Assembly: GCA_911728435.2 (NCBI GenBank)
Contig: OU452200.1
Span: forward strand, 310,001-374,000
Length of the DNA: 64,000 nucleotides
Direction: 5' to 3'
DNA from: Apoderus coryli
Taxonomy: Eukaryota; Arthropoda; Insecta; Coleoptera; Attelabidae
Shown here in pieces: positions 35,971 through 47,665 of the stretch. A model generated the notes under the pieces. It had not been told where the DNA came from, did not search any database, and saw only the letters and a list, made by a program, of their open reading frames with translations. A program made the translations under genes and the position numbers. The stretch's first letter is position 1. Every line of letters starts with the position of its first letter.

Positions 35971-37259
35971 GTTTTATAGTTTTATACCTAACATGTCTAG
36001 AAGTCTAATCTTTTCGTAAATATTATTTCATGCAAGTATAGATACCTAAATCTAATATTATTACGAGATCCTTTTTTTATATTATCGTAGTGAATTGATA
36101 AAATAAGGGTAGTAGATACACGTGGATAATGTGTAAATGATCTTGAAATTGAGAAAATATTTGTTTGGATAGAACAAATCATATATTTAATAGAAAATAA
36201 AAGGATGCTCACCCCGAATAATAATCGGCCTCATTAGTATTGATCAATAAATAAAACTCTTTTCAAAAAACAAGAGATTTTTTCGTGTACAAGAAAGAAA
36301 CTAAACTATGTGGTATAATTTGAAAAAACTTTCTGAATTACAGGAACTTTAGCGAAGCTACGTAGAGATGAAAATATAACTAAAGTAAAGAAAAATCATC
36401 AGCATGATGTTGATGATGATTCCCATTCTTTCAACGGCTAGGCGATGAAAACCAAACCGCTTTATATTATACTCAATCCAAAAGTATATCTACGTATCCA
36501 CTCCAACAGACTGATGTATTCCCGGTTGAATAATTAAAGCAAAAATACGAATAAAAACACAGAGAGATAGAGATGCGAGTCTATAAAACCCACACAACTA
36601 TTCATGGTAGAAGAGTGGATGAGAAGTTTTATTGAGTTCAAATCACAAACTAACAAACTCTACAAAACAAAATTAAACTTTTGATAATGGAATATCATAC
36701 CTATCGAGTGGTCGTGTCGGAATATTATGTTGATGTAACATTATTGTTGGTGCGTATATACATCCATACACGTGGGCGCCTATTTGGTTTTTGTTTTGCT
36801 GATAATTACAAAAGTTCGTCAACGTAATTTTCAATAGCGACAATTCGCTTAGAGCGTCGAACTAATTCTGCTTGAAAACTGAAATTTAATTCGTAGTTGA
36901 TGCATATACCTATGAGGGTTACAAAATCTGGGATGAAGACAAAATATACATACAGAGGAACGATTTTTTAATAAAATTCGATTTATTATCAGGACTTTTA
37001 AAAGATGTTCAAAAGGCAACAGAAAGTCACGACATGAGAGACATCAGCAAATTATTGAAACAGATCGTTAAATTCAAATAAGATTAATTTGTAGTTTTAT
37101 CTTTGAATGTCCAGATAAGTTCTCAAATGAGTAAGTTTGAAACCGCAAGTAGTTCGGATATTGAGGATGCCTTTCAGTAATTTCAAACAAATCTTAAGAA
37201 CGCTAGGAAAAAATTGATTATTTTTTACCAAAAATGGTGCAAGAAATACTACTCAGAAT

Positions 37260-37849
37260 TGACTGTTCTAGTGGTACGGTTGCGACATGTCCAGTTTTTC
37301 CGAAAAATCAGGCGACCATTTGCTTGGAAGTGCTTCGTGCGCGAACAACTTTTGTTGGATTTGGCTCATCTTGAAACACCCATACAATCGACTGCTCATA
37401 CGCGTAAATCCACGATTCATCACCTGTCAGGATGTCATAGACGTGTTTCGAAGCACCGCGATCGTATTTTTTGAGCATTTCTTTCGCCCAATCGACGACG
37501 AATTTTTGACAGTAAAGTGTTTATGCAATATGGAATGTATGCTGGTCCCACTAATGCCTAAGGTTGTCTCAATTTCTTGATAGGTCACATGACGATCTTG
37601 CAATATCAGTTCGTGTACAGCATCAATGGTTTTCGGAACAACAACTGATTTTGGACGACCTTCACGAAATTCGTCTTGGAGTGAACTATGACCACGATTG
37701 ATTTCACCATACCATCGATAAACACTGGTCTTTGATGGAGCTTCATCGCCAAAAATTGAATTAAGTTCATCCATGCACTGTTGCTGAGTTAATCCATGTC
37801 GAAAGTTGTAAAAAATAATCGCACGAAAATGTTCACGATTTAATTCCAT
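37260..37849 (-). pseudogene. Mariner transposase, N-terminal two thirds, broken
   Basis: 37427-37849 starts at Met with an HTH_48 domain (GLTQQQCMDELNSIFGDEA, SVYRWYGEINRGHSSL). The second helix-turn-helix follows (VTYQEIETTLGISGTSIHSI). A deletion removes the ARVDW lead-in and shifts the frame. The next frame resumes at DWAKEMLKKYDRGASKHVYD and includes the first catalytic aspartate in TGDESWIYAYE. It then runs to VRARSTSKQMVA, a stop and FFGKTGHVATV, ending near 37265. The second and third catalytic residues are absent. Confidence 0.88.
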
Positions 37850-38023
37850 TTTTGGGCCGAGATGAATCTTTTAAGTTACTGTAAACAACACAAATAACGC
37901 TCGTATATCAAAACGTTGAGTACGTATAACCTCAAAAATGTCCAACTTTACGATAGAGCTGTCAGTTGCCAGATAGCAACACCAGGGTTGCCAAATCCCG
38001 AAATATAAAAGGCAACCCTCGTA
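37260..38023 (-). mobile_element. Mariner element, 3'-truncated, reverse strand
   Basis: The right (5') terminus is TACGAGGGTTGCCTTTTATA followed by TTTCGGGATTT, read on the reverse strand (37994-38023). The left part ends within the transposase, so the 3' terminus is missing. The same terminus occurs alone at 52279-52328 and 60094-60143. Confidence 0.85.
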
Positions 38024-38981
38024 CTAACTTGAATTCTGGTTAAAATTCTTGTTAGCTACATGAACCGTTATTATTAACAAAAATAAACAAAGAAAACATT
38101 TTATAAGACGTGCTATGTATGCCTCAACAGGGCCAGTTTATTTGAAATAATACATATACCTTTAATGGATTGAAAAATTGCATTATTTGATTAATAACTA
38201 CAGCACTATATAGAGATGATCTAAAATAAAAAAAAAGTCTATCGGAAAAACATCATACCAATTCAAAAACTTCAACCACACACAAATATACCTATATAGA
38301 ACTGTCAATCAACCAAACTACTGCTTGCTATACAGGTATATTAAACATGGCCATTTTGTAGGCTGTTATTTGATTTTTTTTTTATTTATTTTCAATTCGC
38401 CTAAAATGTTTCGCTGCGTTCCCCCGGCCTTTTTCCCTCTGTTCAAAAAATACACACGAACAAAACCCTCCCCAACCAACGTGGCCGTCGCATTTGATAA
38501 ATATAAAACCGTGGAAAAGCGATTTCCGCATGATTGTTTTTATCTATATTCGCCATCTCGATGGATGTGAGTGTGCCAGATAGTGGTCTTTCTAAAACGG
38601 CGGAACACACACACATATATATACATCACTCTTAGGCGAAAGCGAAAGACAAGATCGGTGCCGGTTGTAATCTTGTAACGTCATGTCGATTTCACTTAGC
38701 GGGCTCGGATTCGCATGTTCATCTCGTGGGAAACAGCGACAAACTCGATTTGGTACGTGACCGGCATGAAATGCATACATTGGAAATGTGGGAAACGTTC
38801 TGGTGGTTTACGCGATATTAGAACTGTTATTTCTTTTATTTAATAAAGAGATTTGTAAACAGAACAATTCAATGATCCACTATTCTTTATAGTTTTTTTT
38901 TTAATTTGTATAGAATTTAAATTCCGCGCATTTAAAATTTTCTACACTTTTCGTCTTAAACGGGCAGAAGCAGGGCAGAAA
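38024..38981. other. Unassigned; less AT-rich island at about 38400-38810
   Basis: A roughly 400-bp stretch (38400-38810) is visibly richer in G, C and CpG than its surroundings. It includes a GATAAATATAAAACCGTGG TATA-like site at 38496, a (CA)n run near 38610 and a reverse 62-codon frame (38592-38780). It could be a unique regulatory or exonic piece. No family is recognised. Confidence 0.3.
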
Positions 38982-39071
38982 AGTAATATTGTAAACTTTG
39001 AAATATAGAATTAAACTTTTTAAAAAGCGTATTTTCCGCTTCAATTATTTAATTGGCGCAGTCGGTAGGAT
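38982..39071 (+). repeat. Gypsy-like LTR end plus serine-tRNA primer site, copy 1
   Basis: GTAATATTGTAAACTTTG to TTCAATTATTTAAT is followed directly by TGGCGCAGTCGGTAGGAT (39054-39071). That 18-mer is complementary to a tRNA 3' end reading ATCCTACCGACTGCGCCA, as in insect serine tRNAs, so it is a primer binding site. The sequence after it differs from the inverted copy. No gag or pol follows on this strand. Confidence 0.75.
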
Positions 39072-39311
39072 ATGTTCTATTATAAAAATTATCAATTAAA
39101 GAATCACAAACGCTTAAATATCTGTTTAAATCATTTGGATTACCATCGAATTGTGGTACACAGTTTAAATATTCAGTTTGAAATTGTAGAGTCGTCATAT
39201 TTCTATTTGTATTATTACTTACTACTAAATTATATTGATTTGTTTGGTTTGAGTCAGCTGAAGGGTTTGTATTTGAAATATTTAAATTGTATTTATTTAT
39301 TTTTTTAGATT

Positions 39312-40672
39312 ACATCTACCCAGACAGAAACACATCCAATTACAGGGCAGGTACATTACAAAATTATAAATAATACAAATATTACAATCGCAAAAAATAG
39401 TCAAAATAAGAATGGTTTAACAACAAATATGTATCTAAAAAACACTTTTTTAATATAAGATATGGTATTAAACAACACATCAATATCGTTACTTACCGAG
39501 TCACAAACAGAATACATCTCAAACAATGGCGAAAAGAGCAACAAGTTGGTACGTGCGGTGGGCAAGTAAAAGCTAGAACCATAATTATGTCTTCTCGTAT
39601 GTGGAGCATGAAAAGGTATCATCGAAAGTAGGTCTGGAGAGTCAATGATGTCATTCATGATCTTGAATAGGAACAGGAGTGAGGCATATTCTCTACGCTT
39701 ATCAAGAGGTACAAAATTAAAACGACCCAGAAGTTCGTCATGAGGAAATCGCATGGTTGGATACACTCCGTCACACTTAAACCACAAATATTTCACAAAT
39801 CTTCGCTAAATCCTCTCTAAGCTATTCGAGTGCAACGCATAACCAGGATCCACACAACAGACGCATATTCCAATTTCGATCTAACGAAGGAATTATACAG
39901 TAAAATAAGAGTTTTAGGTGACACAAAATGCTTTGTATTTCTCATAACAAAACCCAGACTCTTATAGGAAGACGAAACCACATCAATCACATGCCCCACA
40001 AAACTAAGTTTAGCGTCAAAGACCACCCCCAGATCCTTAACCTCATCGCATATTTTAAGCGGAACAGAGTCAATGTTCTACACAAATTTTATTGGATTTA
40101 CCTTACGAGTAAAAGTTACAGAACAACACTTATCCAAATTAAGGGCAAGCCTGTTTTGAATGCACCAGTCAAGCAGGACATTCAGATCATTCTGCAATTG
40201 AAGACAGTCAGAAGTTGAGGTAATCAGTGAATAAACCTTAAAATCATCAGCAAAGAGTAGGGAGCGACATTTCACGCCATTAACAATGTCATTAATAAAA
40301 CACACAAATAAGAGGGGACCCAACACAGAACCCTGCGGCACTCCAGATGTTGCACGGATAATACCGGACTTGAAACCACGGTACTCCACATACAATTTAC
40401 GTTCATGGAGATAAGTAGACAGAAATTTTAAAAGATCCACAGATAAACCAAATTCCGAAAGCTTTTACAGCAGAATTCCGTGGTCAAGCCTGTCAAAATC
40501 CGCATAAATAACGTCAACCTGACCCCCGCTATACATACAAGCTTTCTGCCAAAAACTGGCTCAAAATTACGAGATTAGTAGCAGTGGATCGGCCAGGAAA
40601 AAATCCGTGCTGAATAGGCGTGTTTTGTAACGAGTTTAAAATTTCATCAATTTCCGACATAAAATGAGCGAA
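39312..40672 (-). mobile_element. Jockey-like LINE, 5'-truncated, reverse strand
   Basis: The 3' end lies at the T-rich run 39293-39311. Coding sequence extends to about 40672, where an in-frame MSEIDEILNSLQ leads into the RT fingers. It sits between the two inverted LTR/primer-site fragments and probably inserted next to or into gypsy-like sequence. Confidence 0.85.
39401..40665 (-). pseudogene. LINE reverse transcriptase, broken
   Basis: The fingers read QHGFFPGRSTATNLVILSQ near 40600, followed by a shifted VIYADFDRLDHGIL. 40078-40440 carries the palm, with SGVPQGSVLGPLLFVCFIND and the catalytic FADD (40243-40254). 39817-40026 carries VVFDAKLSFVGHV and MRNTKHF. 39401-39796 is the C-terminal region (KYLWFKCDGVYP). 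At least three frameshifts are present. Its FADDFKVY style is close to that of the 28490-29910 LINE. Confidence 0.88.
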
Positions 40673-40689
40673 TTGTACTTACATTAAAA

Positions 40690-41053
40690 GAGCGAATTTC
40701 AGCATTCTTTTCTATAAGAACGTCTGCTGGATTTGCGATGCTGTCTTCACCATACAAATCGTCAATGCGGAAATGAGCAATTTCGTCCCATTTTCCCGTG
40801 ATTTCTCCGTCCAAGGTATGGCTTCAGTTCCTCGATGGAAAGGGCTTCTTGATGTTTGAAGAACCACTCCGAAACAGAACACCTCAGTCTTTCGAAAATC
40901 ACAAACAGATTTCCAGTAAATTGTTAAAACAAAATCGATCGTTCGATACGTATCGATCTGGAAATCCTACCGACTGCGCCAATTAAATAATTGAACCCAA
41001 AAATACGCTTTTTAAAAAAATTAATTCTATATTTCAAAATTTGCAATATTACT
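40690..41053 (-). mobile_element. Gypsy-like retrotransposon 5' fragment, copy 2 (LTR end, primer site, start of gag)
   Basis: On the reverse strand the LTR end (41053-40982) is followed by the serine-tRNA primer site at 40964-40981. A gag-like open stretch (about 40940-40695) then reads EEWFFKHQEALSIEELKPYL in one frame and WDEIAHFRIDDLYGED in the next, so it is frameshifted. Homology with the inverted copy at 38982-39071 covers only the last about 73 bases before the primer site. No protease, RT or envelope frame is present. Confidence 0.65.
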
Positions 41054-41146
41054 ACTCGGAGTTATGATTTTTTTTAATTAAAAATGTACCCTGTATTGTT
41101 TTAAAGACCACATCATCGCATTGTCACCCTAACCAGATTGTCTTAA

Positions 41147-42572
41147 CCCATTAGTGCCCGTAATTTTTGTCTGTTTTAATTAGAACAAAAACACGTTAGT
41201 TGTTGTTTATATATGTGAAATAACATTGTATACGCAAAATTTAAAATTTATTTATAATAAAAGTACCAAAAAAACAGTGGCACATAAATGTGCCACCAGG
41301 CACATACAGTAACATAAGAGAAACATTACATAAATATTTAAAACTAACTATTTTTTGAATAATTACATCAGTTATTGATAAATATAATAAAAAGGTATGT
41401 TCTATGGAAATTTCTAAAGTATGTTTTTGGGTGCAGGGCTACTTTGCAGGTATTACGCTCAAAACTGGTGCGGTTAGAACATGTTTTACATTTTGTCTAT
41501 GTTCACTACTTTGGACTATCAAGTGATTTTGGTCATTGAAACGTAACTAATTGACAATTGGTGATAATGCGCTTGATGATGGCCCTGGTCTCATTGAAGG
41601 GTGCCCATAAATATAAAGCAATAAGTTGCCGTCTGAATTCGAGTAGCGGCATATTATTGTTTTCACACCTTCTCCATAATAGCCAAACTTGTAGATTAGG
41701 TTGATCAATTGAACAACTGAAGAAAGACCACCACTACTGTTTAGTCCTTATTGAAATTCCATAGCTAGACAGACCTGATCATTCAAAATCGACGCCTCCC
41801 ATATTTTTGTTATAAGCGGCATTTGAATATGAATTTTACTTTTTTTAGTTATAGAATATCTCTACATATTTCAAAGGAAGTTTATGATTACAGCAGTTTG
41901 ATAATACAGTTACAATGGAATTATCATTCCCCCGCACAAGTACTAACTTTCCATCGGTTTTGAGTTCCATTGTTCTTCGGCTTGGTTTAGCAACAAATTA
42001 TAGGTACTCAGACATATTTGATTCTTTTGAAACTCTATTTTTCCGTAAAGTACCAGTAATAATTTCTAAATTGCGTACTAAACGTAATAAATACCTACTG
42101 GTGCGTGTTTGACAGTTCAAATACTAAAAATAGAACTAGGCCAACTGCGCATGCATATCTTTGAAATAGACATCATGTCTGCCCACTGGCACGTTTATGT
42201 GCCAATGGTTTTTTTTCCTTCATAATAAAATTTATGTTATAAAAAAACTTATGGTTTTGTTGAATATCGTTACAATCAATATTTATCAACAACAAAATGA
42301 AAAATGTAACAACTAATAAAGTAATTAAAAGTAGAAAAAAAATGTATATTTACATCAGTGCAGACAGGTGTAGTAAGATGCTTCAGAGTGGGTTATGTTT
42401 TCATTAATTTCTCAAAAATTAAGCACTGTAAAATCTAAAAAAAAAAATATGACCTGTAAATAACTACGCAAGGAACAGTTCAGTATGTATCTAGAACGCT
42501 CAGTTTGCGGAGTTTTGAAAAAATAAAAGAAAATAACGCTGGCACATTTATGTGCCAATGGGCTTTAATGGG
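41147..42572 (-). mobile_element. piggyBac-like element with TTAA duplication
   Basis: A 1426-bp element bounded by TTAA at 41143-41146 and 42573-42576. Its ends, CCCATTAGTGCCC and on the other strand CCCATTAAAGCCC, are inverted repeats. Near both ends lie palindromes of the GGCACAT-WW-ATGTGCC type (41277-41296, 42188-42203, 42540-42557). It carries only a decayed C-terminal half of the transposase, so it is non-autonomous. Confidence 0.9.
41515..42095 (-). pseudogene. piggyBac transposase, C-terminal half, broken
   Basis: The reverse strand reads LKTDGKLVLVRGNDNSIVTV, then AAYNKNMGGVDFE (41788-41813). That is the YNKxMGGVDxxD motif with its last catalytic-type aspartate region altered by a stop. 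After it come SSYGISIRTK, a stop, and MPLLEFRRQLIALYLWAPFN. Several stops interrupt it. The N-terminal part and the other catalytic aspartates are missing. Confidence 0.85.
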
Positions 42573-42576
42573 TTAA

Positions 42577-43262
42577 TCAAGAGAACGTTATAATATTGTT
42601 ATCGTAACCAGATCGTAAAATCCCTAGAGGAGGCGCAAGTTTTTCTGCTGAAACAACAAAGTCTGGCTTGATAACATTTGACCCTTAATAAGAAAAGGTT
42701 TTGCAATATATTCAATGACAACGTCGCCCGATTCTATCAAACAATGAAGTTTCAAAAAGAAAATAGGCAAGTAAATACAAATCCTAATGTTATAAGGATG
42801 AACCTTAATAAACCATCCCCGTATCTTACAAATCACCGTTGTAAATTTTACTACCACATTTCAATGTTCTATAAATAGACGGGAAGAAACATTTTTATTA
42901 TTTGCAATTTTCTGATGATGTCAATCATGAAATTCCTAAACGTTCCTAAATAGATTGAAGAGGACGGATTTTTATTGTGTCTCTCATCCGAATTTAATCG
43001 CCTGTATTTAAATTCCTGTTAGCCATTAGCTTGTGCACTTAGTTTTTTTGTTTTTTACTCAATTCCTTATGCATTTTATGTTCGGACGTGGAATGCCAAA
43101 TGTTTTTACAATCTCACTTATTTTTTGTTTGCGATGTCATGTTGTCATTTTCTAATTAAAAATAAATTTGGTAAGAGAAACATTTCACAAACCGACTGTA
43201 CTTCTTTATTTATTATTTACATTTTATTTATATTTTACAATGAGCTTTATTCCGATTTTAAA
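42577..43262. other. No gene seen
   Basis: AT-rich, with overlapping small frames on both strands near 42620-42880 and no recognised motif. Confidence 0.5.
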
Positions 43263-45165
43263 AGGGAAATTTCGTCAGCGAAGCGGTCAGTCAGTCTGCG
43301 AATCTAGCAAGGGATAGCTGGAAATTAGTCAATAACCTGGTAAACTGTAAAGGTAAACAATTGCCCCGTTCTGGCCTGACTCCAGATGATTTTAATGTCT
43401 ACTTCAGTTCTGTGGCAGAGGATATAATTCAAAATCTGTGTGAAAAGTCCCAGCGCTAGCTTTTTTCTTACTCCAGTCACAGAGCATGAGGTTTTTTCAG
43501 TTATAAATATTATTAAATCGTCAACTGCAAATGACGTGTATGACTTGAATTCTGTTTTGATTAAAAATTCTGTGGATATCCTTGTTGTGTCTATGACCAA
43601 TTTGGCAAACTTATGTTTTAGTACCTGTATTTTTCCCGAAAGATTTAAACTAAGTAGAATAACACCTGTGTTCAAGAAGGGCGATTGCTCGGTTCTGGGT
43701 AATTACAGACCAATATCAATTACTGTAATCTTCTCTAAAGTCATTAAGGTACTGCTGAAAGATAGACTAATAGAATATTTTGAAGAACATGACCTGTTTG
43801 ACTCTGCTCAGTTTGGTTTTCGATCCGGACGGAGCACGGTCAAAGCAGTGTCGGAGATTGTGGCAGGCATAGTTGACGCCTTTGAGCGGGGGGAGCACGC
43901 GTCGTTGATGGTGTGTGACCTTGCCAAGGCGTTCGACTGTGTCTCGCATACTATTCTTTTGGAAAAGTTGCATTTTTACGGTGTGAGTGGTGTTCCTTGG
44001 AATCTTATAAAGTCCTATCTCACTGGTAGACAACAGTGTGTTAAAGTGGGAAATATTGAGTCCATCAGGGTTGAAGTCAAGCACGGTGTGCCCCAGGGGT
44101 CGGTACTGGGTCCCCTGTTTTTCATAATATATATAAACGAATATGTTCTTACATGAACGACAAATGTCGCTGTGTATTGTTTGCTGATGACACGTCCTTT
44201 TTAAGTACATACATTGGGTGTGTTTGAGAATCTCAACATTTTGTCTAAGGATGTCCTGGAAGCAGCCGAAATCTGGTTCTCAAGAAATAATTTACATTTA
44301 AATTGCAACAAAACTAAACAAATTTGTTTTTCTAGTAACCCTAAATTTGCTAGTAATGACTCTTGCAAAATACTTGGGATTGTTGTTTATGGCGGTTTGA
44401 ATTGGGCCGAAAAACGTGAGTCAGCTGAGTTGTAAGCTGTCTGGTATTTTATTTGTAATTAGGCAACTCAGAACGGCGCTTTCCTTTGAGGTTCTTAAGT
44501 CTGTCTATTATGGCTTGTTTCATTCGCGTATTGTATACGGGGTTATTCTTTGGGGCAACTCACCCAACGCGTTACAGGTTTTTAGGCTACAGAAGAAAGC
44601 TATTAGACTGTTGGCTGGTGCGGGGCCTATTGATCACTGTCGTCCATTCTTTCTTGGGTACAGATAATGCCTTTGCCTTGTGTTTATGTGTATCACCAGT
44701 TCATGGAAATTCATGAGCATAAGGATAGGTTCCCTAGGCACGGACAGGTTCATGACCACAATACTCGTTCCGTTGGGCTGACCATTGCGCCACGTTTTAG
44801 ACTTAACAAAAGTCAAAATAACTCGCTAAATATAAAACTATACAACAAGCTTCCTGCTAGCTTCAAAATTTTAAACCAGAATACATTTAACTGCTCTTAA
44901 GTAACTGTTTTTATTCAGTTGATGAATACATGTCACACTCATTTTGAAAATGATGGTCTATACGCCTTGTTGGATTTGAGATAAAATATATTGAAATTTG
45001 TTTTGTAAAATGTAATCGTGATTGTTGTTTATACATACGTATATGTTATACAAAGATTTTACAAGTTGAATTGTAAATTTTCTATTTGGACGTGCTGTAA
45101 ATTGTAATTTTGAAATTTTGTAATTGCTACTATGGTAAATAAAGATCTATCTATCTATCTATCTA
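43263..45165 (+). mobile_element. Jockey-like LINE, 5'-truncated, forward strand
   Basis: Runs from a pre-RT region (NLARDSWKLVNNLVNCKGKQ near 43300) to a 3' end, AATAAAGATCTATCTATCTATCT, with an (ATCT)n tail at about 45145-45166. It shares the PVFKKGD/YRPIS/FGFRSGRSTV style with the LINE at the left edge. Confidence 0.92.
43290..44900 (+). pseudogene. LINE reverse transcriptase, broken
   Basis: 43440-44156 is one long frame (238 codons). It holds the fingers (RFKLSRITPVFKKGD, YRPISITVIFSKVI), FGFRSGRSTV, a DLAKAFDCVSH catalytic block and HGVPQGSVLGPLFFIIYINE. A shift after this leads to FADD (44180-44191) and the frame 44214-44435. Further shifts at about 44430 and 44660 lead to the connection region (YYGLFHSRIVYGVILWGNSP) and the C-terminal part (NNSLNIKLYNKLPASFKIL). 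The final AFYSVDEY is recognisable after a stop near 44900. Confidence 0.92.
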
Positions 45166-45179
45166 TTGTTGTTGTAACA

Positions 45180-45270
45180 CAACTACTGAAATCCCACAAA
45201 AGTTCGCCCACGAACACTTCCAAAAAAATGGTCGCTTGTTTCTTGGACTGTTCATTCATCATCAGCATTC
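45180..45270 (+). pseudogene. Mariner transposase scrap
   Basis: The forward frame KSSPTNTSKKMVACFLDCSF parallels KVVRARSTSKQMVACFFGKT of the mariner at 37260-37849. It directly follows the LINE tail, so the LINE may have inserted into it. Too short to delimit. Confidence 0.5.
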
Positions 45271-46019
45271 ATTCGCTAATGAATAAAACTGAATTGCTGT
45301 ACCAAAATTTGTGGCTCTAGGCTCTAGGATTAGCCATCTTCGGGTTCACACCAAAAATCCCTGAATTGGCGTAAATCATTCTCTGAGTACCATTTTGTTC
45401 TTGGACTGTGCAGCGCAGTTCGCGACAACTCCTTTAGTATTAAAGAAAAGTTAACGCTGAATGGCATGCAGTAATTTTTTGTTGCCAAAAGCCATAAACG
45501 AAATCACAGAGAAAACCGAAAACGCAGGATTATTATTTATCAAGACCATGTTCGAACGTATGCATATAAAGTCGAATATCTTCGTCATGCCAATCAGACT
45601 TACAAACAACTCAAAATATCCACAAATGAAGTTTTTATCATTCAATAATTTCATGAAAAAAAAAAAACAGAAAAAGAAAACTTTGCACTGTTGTAGTTTT
45701 AACTTTATTCATAAACTTGGGAAAGTTTGGTTCCATATTTGTTGTACATTTACAAGACATTTAGCATATTTTTTGCAAAACTTAAATTATTTACTGTCTC
45801 ATTAAAAAGTTTGGCGCGTCGCGTCGACCGGGCGCTGTTTATGAACTTGGAAAAAGGCTAAAACGACAGAACATTTTCGGCATAATTAATGTTTCGCGAA
45901 ACACTTAGAATTTTATTATGCATTCACTCTTAAATACAACCTTGTGACAAGATGCACGTAGAAATACTTAAATATTTGCTCAGCTCCTTTAATAGATAGG
46001 GGGTGGTCCAACAAAAAAA
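45271..46019. other. No recognised gene
   Basis: A 114-codon forward frame (45461-45805) has a lysine-rich middle and no recognised motif; it could be chance. TTGGCGCGTCGCGTCGACCG near 45810 is a small GC-rich spot. Confidence 0.35.
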
Positions 46020-47665
46020 AAATAATTAAGCATTAGCCATAATTAACAATAAATGTTTTGATCTTCAAGAATTTCCAAGTAAATTAAAATTAACTAAAGT
46101 AACACCTATTCACAAGAAAGGAGATCCGGGAAAGGTAAACAATTATCGTCCGATCTCTATTATACCAATCCTCTCGAAGCCAATAGAGCTTGCTTTTAAT
46201 AATGGGCTATATAGTTTTCTGGATAAGTATAAACTGCTTTCAGACACACAGTATGGATATCGAAAGCAAAGATCTACCAAGCAGGCATTGATAAGGTTAG
46301 TGCAGTCTATAGTGGGTGCAATGGAACAAGGACACATTCTGACGGCTGTATTTTGCGATCTTTCTAGAGCATTTGACTGTGTTTCTCATGCGATTCTCTT
46401 AAAGAAACTTCCCCTATATGGCATTAGAACAAATGCTCCTAATTTCATAAGATCTTACTTGAGTGATCGACACCAGTTAGTTGACTATATGGGAGAGAGG
46501 TCTGAAGTAAGGCCTGTGACAACCGGAGTACCCCAGGCCTCAATTCTTGGTCCAATTTTATTTATTACATATGTCAACGACTTCTCATTTTTTTTGAGAG
46601 ATACTCAAGTAATTCAGTATGCAGACGACACCACAATTTACCAGGCTTCCGAGGATTTTAATAACATAATTCAAACGAAATTAAAAAGTGCTGAGAATTG
46701 GTTTGCCTCTAACGGACTGTCTCTTAACTTCTCGAAAACAAAGAGGATTGATTTTACACTAAGGAAAAATTTTACTAGCGAAAACAATACTTATAAGTTT
46801 CTTGGAGTAATAGTAGACCCAAAATTGAAAGAATGGAAAGATCAGATCGATTGCCTTGCCAAAAAATTGTCCAGTGTGGTTTATCTCTTGCGAAAACTAT
46901 CGACTACATGTTCACAAGAAGTCTTGCGTTGCGCATATATGGGATACTTTCAGGGCCTAATTAGTTATAGGGTTCTGTTTTGGGGCAAATTATCTTTAAA
47001 ATTCAAAAGGCAGCTGTACGCGTAATTGTTAAAGCTGGATATAGAGAACCATGCAAACCATTCTTTAAAAAATTAAATATTTTAACAGTTCCTGCTCTGT
47101 ATATTTGGCAATGCATTTTTTATATTAGGGAAAATCTCAATACTTTAATAAGTCATGAGGATCTACACTGTTATGAAACGCGGCATAAGAAAAACCTGTG
47201 TCTGCCCCGGCACAGATTAGCTTTGACAGATCGACAGTTTCAGGTTATGGCCGTTAGGTTCTATAACCACCTTCCTCGTCAGATAAAAGATATTGCGAAC
47301 AACAAAAAATTTAAAGTTGAAGTGAAAAAACAACTTCTTGAGATTGTCTCATATGACTATGCTGACTATCTCACCTACAAATTTTGAGTGAATTTTTTAC
47401 ACTCCAGTGCTTTGTTAATCTTAAGTTGTATTATAGTCTGTTGATTGTTATTGTAGTATTTGAATTGTGCCGCTTTAGACTATTTATTGAAGTTTTAAGT
47501 GACTTTTATGTATTTTGTTTTACTGTTTTGTATTTGTACTATTTATAAACGCATTTGTTGTTTGAGTATTTTGTTTGTTTATATTGTATTTTTATTTATG
47601 TACATACTGAATGTGACGATATAACTATTGTTATATAGCCAAATAAAGCATTATTATTATTAAAA
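46020..47665 (+). mobile_element. Young jockey-like LINE, copy A, 5'-truncated
   Basis: Begins near 46020 in the pre-RT region (CFDLQEFPSKLKLTKVTPIH) and ends at AATAAAGCATTATTATTATT (47642-47661). It is closely similar to the inverted copy B at 48388-50160. The two tails face each other, 0.7 kb apart. Confidence 0.92.
46090..47387 (+). pseudogene. LINE reverse transcriptase, copy A, few breaks
   Basis: THIHKKGDPG-like and YRPISIIPILSKPIELAFNN lie near 46110-46200, followed after a TGA-type break by the frame 46288-47025. That frame holds FCDLSRAFDCVSHAILLKKL, TGVPQASILGPILFITYVND and YADD (46618-46629), then KFLGVIVDPKLKEWKDQI. A shift near 46985, in FWGK, leads to 46980-47387 with IFKIQKAAVRVIVKAGYREP and a C-terminus ending YADYLTYKF. 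The usual PQGS is PQAS in this copy. Copy B is intact over most of this length. Confidence 0.9.

Larger units (their letters stand above)
34145..37259. other. No gene; contains a 13-bp hairpin and a dispersed repeat
   Basis: Three kilobases without a convincing gene. TTAGCATCCTCAG (34943-34955) and CTGAGGATGCTAA (34969-34981) form a perfect 13-bp stem with a 13-nt loop. 35900-35970 is repeated in inverted orientation at 57390-57458. All other frames are short. Confidence 0.5.

Noticed and set aside
39054..39071. tRNA-like sequence (also at 40964-40981)
   Set aside because: Only 18 bases matching a serine-tRNA 3' end are present, next to an LTR-like end. This is a primer binding site, not a tRNA gene.
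43767..44210. Reverse 147-codon frame
   Set aside because: Antisense shadow of the 43440-44156 LINE RT frame.
45138..45170. CRISPR-like or functional repeat (ATCT)n
   Set aside because: It is a simple microsatellite forming the tail of the LINE at 43263-45165.
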